From assembly GCA_028583605.1 (NCBI GenBank), contig CM053326.1:31293431-31357430 (forward strand): a stretch of 64,000 nt of DNA, given 5' to 3'. The notes below the pieces were generated by a model that did not search any database, was not told the DNA's origin, and worked only from the letters and a program-made list of their open reading frames with translations. Both the position numbers and the translations under genes were made by a program. The stretch's first letter is position 1. Each line of letters starts with the position of its first letter. Below, one piece after another: positions 54,640 through 64,000 of the stretch. Source of the DNA: Dastarcus helophoroides (lineage: Eukaryota > Arthropoda > Insecta > Coleoptera > Bothrideridae).

Positions 54640-57600
54640 AGATCTTATCTAACCAGATCAGATGTCTAGTTTGATCTGATTGAAGAAAATCGTTTCTTCC
54701 AACAAAAGAGCGTCATCAGAAAAAACGTTTTTCTGTTATCTAATTAAAGAAACAGCTTCTATCTGGTGACAGCTAAAAGAGTATCATCAGAGGAAAATTA
54801 CCTTCTGATTTTGCCACAACAACGGCGGAGTTGATACCGTCAAAGGAACACCATCAGATGTTCTTCTGATCTTGTCAAAAAATGATTTTTTCTAACGACG
54901 AAATGTTTTTCTTCTAAAAATAGCAACCAAGAGAGCATTAATAAAAAAGTAAAACATCTTTACCTGATCTAACCAGAAAAATACTGATGGTCACCAAAAG
55001 GATCAGTAGAGGAAGCATTTTTTCCTTCACTAGTACTAGCGGATCTTATTACCATAAAACAAACCATCACCAGAAAAGACATCTTCTGATCTTGTCAAAA
55101 GAAGTTTTTTTCCAACGAAGAAAAGCTTTTCCAAGAGACCAAGAGAATATTAATGAAAAAAGTCTTCTCTAATCTGATCAGAAAAACATTGTTTTTTACT
55201 AATGATAGTCTAAAAGTGGATCATTAGAGGAAAGTTATTTTTCAAATCATCTATTTTTCTTGCAAAAAAAATAGATGATTTGATTGCCTTAAAAAAACAC
55301 CATCAGAAGAAATCATATTCGTCTGATTTTGTTAAAAGAAGATTTTTTTTAACTAAGAGAAGTTTTACTTTTGACGATAACAACCAAGAAAATATTAATA
55401 AAAACTAAAGGTCTTTTGTAATCTGAACAAAACTGTGTTCCTCAATGATGGTCACCAAAGTGAATCATTAGAGGAAGCATTTTTCTTTCAATAATACCAA
55501 TGGATCTGATTACCATCAAAAGAAGAGCACCATCAGAGGAAAATACATTTTTTTAATCTTGTCAAAAGAAGTTTTTAATTTCCAACGACGAAAGTTTTCT
55601 TCTAACGATAGCAAGTAGCAGAATATTGATAACGTCTTCTTTTGATCCGATCCGAAAAGTAGTGTTTTTCGCTAGTAATGGTAACCAAAGGGGACCATTA
55701 GAGGAAAGTTTTTTTTTATCCAATAATAATAGTTGGTCTGATTACCATCAAAAGAACACCATCATTCAGAAAATACGTTTTTCTGATCTTGTGAATTTTT
55801 TTTTCTAGCGAAGAAATATTACTTCTGAATATAACAACCGAAAGAACATTATAAAAACTAAATGTATTTTCCAATCTAAACAAAAAATAGTGTGTTCTCT
55901 AATGATGGTCACCAAATTAAACCATTAGAGGAAGCATTTGTCTTCCAGTAATAACAGTGTATCTGATTATCATCAAAAGAGCACCATCAGAGGAAAAGAC
56001 ATTCTTCTAATCTTGTCGAAAGAAGTTTTTATTTTCTGACGAAGGAAAATTTTTCTTCTAAGGATAGCAAGTAACAGAATATTAATAAGTCTTCTTCTGA
56101 TCCAATCAGAAAAATAGTGTTTTCCGCTAGTGATGGTCACCAAAGCAGATCATTAGAGGAAACATTTTTTCATCCAGTAATAATAGCTGGTTTGATTACC
56201 ATCAAAAGGACACCATCAGAGAAAAGAAGAGAAAATACGTTTTTCTAAACTTGCGATTTTTTTCTAGCGAAGAAATGTTTTTCTTCTAAACAGCAACCAA
56301 GAGAACATCAATAAAGATAAAACTTCTTCCACTGATCTGATCAGGAAACTAGTGTTTTCCTCTAATAATAATCACGAAGGTGGATCATCAGAAGAAACAA
56401 TTTTTCTTTCATTAATAACAGCAGATTTGATTATCAAAAAGTTTCTTTTTTAACGGAGAGATGTTTTTCTTCTAACAATAGCAACCAGGGGAACACTAAT
56501 ATAAAACATCTTTTTCTGATCTGATCCGAAAAATACTATTCTTCAGCTAATGAGGGCACCAAAATCCAAAATGAATCATTAGAGGAAACATTTTTCCTTC
56601 AGAGGATCTGATTACCATCACACGAATACCATCAGACCAAAAAACATTTTTCTCATCTTGTTAAAAGAAGTTTCTTCCGGCTAAGGAAAGTTTCCTTCTA
56701 AAGCAATCAAAATAAAGCAAAAAAAAAAGATAAAACGCTTTGTTCTGATTTGATCAGAAAATTGTTTCACTCTAAAGAGAATTATTAGAGGAAAGGTTTT
56801 TTTCGTCCATCATAACCACCAAGAAAGCATGCCAGAGGAAAAATGATTTCCGATTCAATTTGAAAAAAGCTGCTTTCTTCCTTTGGAGATCAACTAACAT
56901 GAATACCTTACAGGGATAATTTGGTGCAAGTATTAAATAATATGGATGTTTACTGGAAAGCTATCTCTGTTAGGTATGGTAATAATGTTTACGTCGTGCA
57001 ATAGCACAGTACCAGGTCTTGTTAACACCGCTTCTACCTGAGAAGTTCTTCCTCCTAAAGATAACAACCAAGAAAACATTAATAAAAAGTAAAGGTCTCT
57101 TCTAATCTGAATAAAAGTGTGTTCCCCAATGACTGTCACCAAAGTGGATCATTGAAGGAAGCATTTTTCTTCCAATAATAGCAGTGGATCTGATTACCAT
57201 CAAAAGAGCACAATCAGAGAAAAAGACATTCTTTAAATTTTATTAAAAGAAGTTTTTATTTTCTGACGAATAAAGTTTTTCTTCTAATGATAGCAAGCAC
57301 CAGAATATTAACAAGGTTTGTTTTTTGATCTGATCAGAAAAATAGTGTTTTCCGCTAGTGATGGTCACCAAAGTGGACCATTAGAGCAAACATTTTTTCA
57401 TCCACTAATAATAGCTGGTATAATTACCATCAAAAGAACACCATTAGCAGAAAATACGTTTTTCTGATTTAGTGATTTTTTTTCTAGCAAAGAAATGTTT
57501 TACTTCCGACAATATCAACCGAAATGAACATAATAAAAGCGAAAGGTCTTTTTTAATCTAAACAAAAAATAGTGTGTTTCCCAATGATGGTCACTAAAGT

Positions 57601-58780
57601 AAATTATTAGAGGAAGCATTTTTCTTCTAGTAATAGCAGTAGATCTGATTACCACCAAAGAGCATAATTGAAGGAAAAGACGTTCGTCTAATCTTGTCAA
57701 AAGAAGTTTTAATTTTCTGACAAAAAATTTTTTCTTTTAACGACAGCAAGTAACATAATATTAATAACGTCTTCTTCTGATCCTATCAGAAAAATAGTGT
57801 TTTCTTCTTGTAATGGTCACCAAAGTGAACCATTAGAGGAAACATATTTTCATCCAGTAATAATAGCTGGTCTCATTACCATCAAAAGAACACCATCATC
57901 ACCAAAAGACGTTTTTCTGATCTTGCGATTTTTTTTCTAGCGAAGAAATGTTTTTCTTCTAAATAACAACCAAGAGAACATAGATAAAACTTCTTTTACT
58001 GATCTGATCAGGAAATTCGTATTTTCCCCTAATGATAATCACGAAGGTGGATCATTAGAAAAAACATTTTTTCCTTCACTAATAACAGCAGATTTGATTT
58101 TTATTAAAAGAATACCATCGGGAAAAAAGACCTTATGCCCTTGGTAAAAAAGTTTCTTTTTCAAACAAAGAAATGTTTTTCTTCTAACCATAGCAACCAA
58201 GGGAACATTAATACATATAAAACATCTTTTTCTAATCTGATCAGGAATATACTCTTTTTGGACTAATGATTGGCATCAAATTCCAATATGGATCATTAGA
58301 GGAAACAGTTTTCCTCCAACTGATCTGATTACCATATAATAAATACCATCAGGCCAAAAGATATTCTTCTCACCTTGTTAAAAGAAGCTTTTTCATACTA
58401 AGAAAAGTTTCCTTCCAAAGCAGCCAGGAGAACATTAATAAAGATTAAACGATCTGATCAGAAAAATATTGTGTTACTCTAATGGTAACCACCAAAGGGA
58501 ATCATTAAAGGAAACGCTTTTTTCATTCACCATAACCACCGAGAAAGCATACCAGCGGCAAATAATTTACAACCCAATCTGAGGGAAACTGTTTTTTTTA
58601 CGCAAAGACCAGCTAACATGAGATACCTTTTAGGGATAATTTGGTCCAAGTATTAGATATTTTCAAATGCAAAAGGGAACGGGGAAACTATCTGTTAGAT
58701 ATCGTAATAATGTTCACGTTGTGCAATAGCCCAGCACCAGCTCTTGTTAACACCGCTTCTACCTGAAAAGTCCTTCCTTG
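54640..58780 (+). repeat. satellite array, ~17 units of ~225 bp, with higher-order repeat
   Basis: Each unit has GATGGTCACCAAAGTGGATC, ATTAGAGGAAACATTTTTC, ATTACCATCAAAAGAACACC, ATCTTGTCAAAAGAAG, and TCTGATCTGATCAGAAAAA. Unit marks lie near 54790, 54990, 55207, 55447, 55679, 55905, 56133, 56368, 56548, 56775, 57131, 57361, 57586, 57813, 58030, 58265 and 58490. A block of about 1.7 kb is present twice: 55376-57059 and 57060 to about 58777. Both copies include the same odd ~240-bp end piece (CTAACATG...ATAATTTGGT, GTTAACACCGCTTCTACCTG). No coding capacity. Confidence 0.88.
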
Positions 58781-59569
58781 GTCATAATTAAACGAGTCAC
58801 AGTCCTTTAATGAAGTGTCAGTTACCATCCGCGCCTTTAACTTTTATATCTACAAAAGGGTGTTCGTCGAGACAGCGGCGATTCTTGTTGCAGTCGAGCA
58901 GAACCCAACCAACACGTCGCTGATAAAGCCACATAATTAATCTTAATATTCCATTCTTCAATTGTTCTGGCAGCGTTTTTGTATTCGGATTCAATATTAT
59001 TTTTCCAATGGAGTCTCGCTTTATCTTGTGTAATATATCTTCGTGTAATTAAAGATGAGGAAAAATCGCATCATCTCATGTATGTCAATATTGAATTACA
59101 GTTCTACAATGAATCCAATTTAGAACGCATGATTTATCGATATTCTTGCAGCCATGTAACCAATAATTATTTTAATCAATAAGTTATGAACATTAACGAA
59201 TGATACTTAACTGAATAAAAACAAAATAATTAACGAGAGAACTAATATATGACAAACGTTGAGTTTGATTGTTAAGAAATGGTTATCAAGAAATGTTTTT
59301 ATACATAAATCTTGAACATCCTAAATGACATCTTCTCAACTAATTGACATTCAATAAACATTTACATTTTTAGAGTAGACTGACATGTACCAAATATTAT
59401 AAAACAATATATAAGTACCCTCCTTTATCCTAATATAATTTGGGAAATTATTGAAGTATTCAGAGTAAGCTGCATGGAATTAAAAGTGTCCTATTTTGCG
59501 TTATCAACATGCTCTAATCATAGGCGCCAACAGGATTTCGTTCAGGGAAGGGTAGTAATAATCTGAAAA
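58781..59569. other. plain intron, no gene seen
   Basis: Complex sequence; 58790-58950 is GC-balanced (GTCGAGACAGCGGCGATTCT). No exon recognised. Confidence 0.45.
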
Positions 59570-60560
59570 ATTGATGGTCAAAAAAAGAAACAAAACTACA
59601 AAATTTTTTGTCTGAGTATACTGGATTGCATATTTTCACTGAACTGCATGAATTTCCGAACTTAGAATTTCCAAATTAAAGGCTAAATTTCATTAAAGAG
59701 CTGAACTTTCAAAAACCAGGTCAGAAAATTAAATTTAAAATAAAACCATTTTAAAATATTTAGAAAAATGCTGGAATTTATAAAAAAAGTTAAAATTTCC
59801 AGAGTAAGACGAAGGAGAAAAAATTGAAATATCTAAACCTATTTCTTTCAGAATTTTATTTTATTTAAATTTTAGCATAATTGAAATTTAAAAGCTTTTT
59901 CTCAAAATATTCTAAACATATTTTTCTCTGATGTTTTATTATGATTTCGATTAAATTTTAAAAAAATAAATGAATTTTAAGAAAAAACCGAAATTCAAAT
60001 TTTGGAAAAATAAATGAATTTTGAGAAAAAATCGAAATTTGGAAGAGGTAAAAATTTCCAAAAATAAAACGTCGAATTTTGAAGTATAGCTATGTTTTTT
60101 TTTAATTTATTAAAAAAAATGTTAAAAAAGAAATGTTAAATAAATTTAAAAAAAAACATAATATTTCCGGTCAATAAGGGTCTACCATGAAGAATATAGC
60201 TATGTTGTTTCGAGAATAATACAAATTTGGAGAAAATTGGAAATTTAAAAAGTTAAATTAAAAAATAAAATCCAGAAAAAGCCAAACATTAAGGAAAATG
60301 AGTTTACAAAAATACGTCATGATTTCGCGAAAATGATCGAAATTTCTATAAAATATCCAAATTTCTAAGAGAAGTAAAGAAAAAGTGGAAACAGTAGAAT
60401 TCGGCAATAAACTCGTAATTTGAAAAAGACGAATTTCGAAAAGTCAGAATTTTTGGAAAATCAATTTTAAAATAACCTTTTGAAGAAACTTGAAAAATGT
60501 CGAAAAATCGAAATCTCCAAACTTTCAAAGTTCGAATATTGTAAAAAAAAGTGTCAGGTT
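59570..60560. repeat. A-rich TCGAAATTT-type array
   Basis: Purine-rich on the + strand. Contains a ~65-bp copy (about 60120-60200, TTTCCGGTCAATAAGGGTCT) of the loop of the foldback at 14283-14641. Confidence 0.68.
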
Positions 60561-63479
60561 TTCTTCAGCAGCAAAGAGGTCGGAAATAATACAACGAGCA
60601 GATGTTTCAACATCCTCCATTCCTAATAAATGGTGAAATAAAATCGAGGGATGAAATCTTACCGTTTTGTTTAATCATTAATTATAATGCAAATCTGCAA
60701 ACGTCATGCGAAATTAAGGATTTTTCCCGAATAACGGCGGAAGTTGGTTTTGAATATCAGACTTAGACGGAGAAAGCAATTCATTATTTTGCATAATAAA
60801 TCATTAGTCAGATGACTGATAGAATTCTTGCGCCTTAGAACTTGATAACAACATTTTTCATTAATAAGGATTTGCCTCGAGTCACGACGAAATAAAATCC
60901 TTTGAACATATTCTACAAGCGTTGTCTCCGTTTTATTTTATGTCAGGGGGCCACATTTTCCTTAACCAATCTCATTCCGGAAGTCGATGCATTTCACCGA
61001 AATAAAGCGATAAATAAATAGAAAATTTAATAAGCTGGTTCCATAGAAGCGATCTCGACAATTATAGTCCCAAGACAGGTGTAAAATATAAGCCAATCAT
61101 GGGCCATACAATAGGGGTAATGGAGAATCTCAAGTTTGTGACAGATTTATATTAGAAGTTTTTCTAATAAGAAAAGAACAAGCGCGGACCGTGCTAGTAA
61201 TGGCTTCGGATTTAATTTTATGGAGTTTTGCCACGCTACGGGTAACCTAAATATAACCGGAACCCGCATAAGATCTCCAATGCTACTGGTTGTAAATTAA
61301 CCGCGATTTTAATACTTTTTAAAGCTTACAGATTATTAATAAGAACATTTACTTGGTCTCTGCTTCTAGCTAAGTTATGCAGTCTGTTATCAGACATTTT
61401 CTATATTAAAATTTTAAAGTCAAGTGGAAGTAGTATAGTTTATGCAATTTACTTCAAATTAGCTAACAAAAATCTCCTGGATAATATCTCTTTAGAACGC
61501 AAACGATTTAAATAAAATTTTGAAATGAGCACTCAAATTTGGCGGATGCGCCGGGACGTTACTAATAACGCTGGTTAACAAAATTGAACTTTTGTCGTGT
61601 CACATGAACTTCTTCTGTATTGTTTAATAGTGTTAGTTATTCTCATTTAAAATAAGCGGTTTTGAAATTTTCATTACCCACGACATTTGTTAAATATTTG
61701 AAAAATGATGGATCTCAGAAATATACCATAAAAAATGTACATTCGGAACTTATAATCTTTGTATTTTTAAATTATTTAGCTTTTAATTGGTCCCTCTTGA
61801 TCAAGCAGTAGCAGTCAGTCAACACCCTTGAGTTCTGCCCTGATAAAGTTTTTCCATCATTGGAATGTCCGCATGAAACTTTTATCAGTTCTTATCACTT
61901 AGAGCCCCCCAGAGCCCCCTAATTTGTAGGAACAAAATCAAGATATATGTCTAAAAAATGAATCTTGATCCCCATATTGCAACCCAAAGTTTTATACTCC
62001 AATAAAAGTTTTCTTGACCTAATATCTTTAGATGTCATTCTTATGGTAAACCAAAAAATTTCCAATTAAATTCTTGAAGCATCTGATTTTTTCAAAACAT
62101 TTAATATTTCTTAGAACAAGTCTTTTATTAATTTTCTTAATTTAAGGTTCTACTACTACTACTACTTCACTCATTCTGGGGAATTTCTCTTTGAAATATA
62201 AAAATTTATGGACCCATTCCCTCTAGAAAATTTTTGGTAAGCCTAATTTGATATGAAGTGGTGGTAGAAATATACCAGAGAGGCTTTACAAGTGTAAATG
62301 CTTTACAGTTTTCTATTTACAAATTAAAGATCTACGAGTAGGACAAACTTTCTTCTAATTGTGATTTTTTTGATCCCTGGTGTCCTATTCACATAAAAAG
62401 TACCCAAATTTTAACGATAAAAATACCTCAAATGAAGAATTAGAATGATCATGATATTATGTTTTATTTCTGTTTAAATTTTTTAAGATGTAAATAATAT
62501 AAGGACTTAAATAAAAACGAACAGTATTTGGGAAGACTACGTTTCCAAAAATAAATTTTAAAGGTAAAATGTGGCAAGGGCCACACGAAAACTGGGGATG
62601 ATGGTAGAAAAATAAGTATGATTTCATGCTGGGAGTAGGTAGTCGAAACACAATTACCTACCAGAGTTTGTGTGACAAAATCAATGTTGACCAATGTAAT
62701 TAGTCATCGGTTGTGTCCAGAAAAAATTAACGGTTTTCGTGGCTTACAACGGTTTGTTTATAATAAGCAGCCACAATAATAAGCAGCTAAATGAATGCCA
62801 AAAATTTTGCTTGATTAATAATAAGAAAATTCATTTTTTTGCTGGAATTGAAGTGCACATCTTTTTTTTTACCTTTATTAACTAGAATGACATAATTAAA
62901 TAAAGTCGAGGCTACCGCGGTGCCTTCGATGCTATCTGTTGTACATAGTACATCAGCTCACTCATTAGAAATCTTTGAAAATATTGTTACGTGTTTCTAA
63001 TTAATAAATTAGTCCGCAGATCCATCTATATACGTCGCGATTTCTATCATCAGCTTGTTGTACCATTAATTTTACAAACCTGAAATTTGGAAAATAAGGT
63101 TCCTTATACGACATAGATATCCTCTAAAAAAGAATCCTTTCGAAATTCAACCTCTAAGGAGGTCAAAATATGTATTAAATTTTACATGTGATGAATCTGT
63201 TTGTGGGTTGCATGACCTTAATATACAAAATAAACTCTGGTATTTTAAGTTGTCTGTTTTGATAAGTGACGTAGCTATCGGGGGGCTAGGTGGTGCCGTG
63301 AATTGCGTCTCAAACCATGAGGGCTCATGGCTAGTAAAATGGAACCTAAAACAACTGAAATAGTTTATGTTTTTTTTTATTATAAAATTTCTCCAACAGC
63401 AACAATAATGTAAGTCTTTGCAGTAGTTTACAAGAGTTATTTCGTAAGTTTTCGTCTTACATTTCACAGTTTTATTTAA
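60561..63479. other. non-repetitive intron, no gene seen
   Basis: About 2.9 kb of ordinary intron. 60560-61320 and 62880-63110 are more GC-balanced. A short TAC/CTA run lies near 62150. The 113-codon minus-strand frame at 63147-63488 is unrecognised and probably chance. Confidence 0.45.
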
Positions 63480-64000
63480 AATTTCCAATTTTCAACAGAA
63501 ATGTGGTAGCTTCAATTGGAGCTTTCAATTTTTAAGTAAAATTTCCAATTTTCCAGTTTTCATGTAAAATTTGCGAGTTTTTGATTGAATTGAACTATTA
63601 CATATGTATAGGAAGAATATTCATTCAGGGAAATGCAACAATCATTATAAAAAATTGATGAGCAAAAAAAGAAAATTAGTAAACTTTCCGGCTGAGTATG
63701 TAGATATTTTCACTTAAGTACGTGAACTGGAGAAGATCGGATTTCCAGATTAAAATCAAAATTTCATAAAAAACCAAACTGGAAAAAAACCAATAAATCG
63801 AAAAACCGAACCTGTCAAGAAACTTCGAATAATGTCGAAATGTCAAAAAGTCGAATTTTGTGAAAAACGTCTGAGCCCAGATTAGTCCTGTTTAGACGAA
63901 AAAAAAAAAACTGTAAATTTTAAAAATGTTTTTGAAGCATTTTTACCTTATTGTTGAAATTTACAAGAAATTTTTTTCTATAAATTTCCTAAAATTATTA
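63480..64000. repeat. start of another TCGAAATTT-type array
   Basis: AATTTCCAATTTTC words, then A-rich CGAAATGTC words to the end of the window. Confidence 0.6.

Noticed and set aside
1..64000. CRISPR arrays, tRNA or rRNA genes, prokaryotic operons, viral genes
   Set aside because: None found by eye on either strand. The tandem repeats have no regular unique spacers, and no cloverleaf with the T-arm consensus was noticed.

Overview
This window looks like part of an insect chromosome, most probably a beetle. It is AT-rich, has spliceosomal introns, and carries typical arthropod transposable elements (RTE-like and Jockey-like LINEs, Penelope-like elements, pogo/mariner-type MITEs, gypsy-type solo LTRs). 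Nothing prokaryotic or viral was seen. The beetle assignment is an inference from the protein and repeat style; the species is unknown.

Only one host gene can be supported. Three short exons on the + strand (7423-7556, 44569-44773, 51546-51605) fit one another in reading phase, have good splice sites, and encode 132 consecutive residues. They start with RPGRPPKR, as in the middle linker of Dachshund/DACH transcription cofactors. The window is therefore the middle of the dachshund (dac) gene. Its start with the DachN (Ski/Sno/Dac) domain lies upstream, and its C-terminal coiled-coil domain lies downstream. The introns are very large: 37,012 bp between the first two exons, 6,772 bp between the next two, and more than 12 kb after the last.

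The rest is intron. From left to right: 1-7.2 kb holds two head-to-head LINE fragments, one with a Jockey copy nested inside it, a ~215-bp tandem repeat, and a third LINE. From 7.6 to 10 kb lies a Penelope-type repeat cassette split by an LTR, then a small MITE. From 10 to 16.5 kb, 20 to 28 kb, 34 to 40.8 kb, 45.9 to 50.2 kb, and in shorter stretches later, lie long degenerate arrays built on the word TCGAAATTT. These are A-rich on one strand and switch strand in blocks. Penelope-like elements with GIY-YIG endonuclease remains lie at 19-20 kb and 28-29.2 kb. Jockey copies lie at 23-24.3 kb and 43-44.4 kb. A Y(V/A)DD-type LINE lies at 52.3-53.3 kb. A 4-kb satellite with a duplicated higher-order unit lies at 54.6-58.8 kb. 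Between these are islands of non-repetitive, more GC-balanced sequence that could hold dac enhancers.

The most interesting signal is hammerhead-ribozyme architecture. A complete canonical hammerhead (CTGATGA, 4-bp stem II, GAAAC, GTC cleavage triplet, two-part helix I) can be folded at 39261-39325, inside a discrete ~456-bp insertion. A second complete minimal core lies on the minus strand at 43822-43872. Variant cores with the same layout recur in at least four other repeat families, including the terminal repeat of the 28-kb Penelope-like element and several large foldback elements. This suggests that much of the foldback DNA in these introns comes from ribozyme-bearing Penelope/retrozyme-type retroelements. 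All calls come from reading the sequence by eye; no alignment, folding or database search was run.
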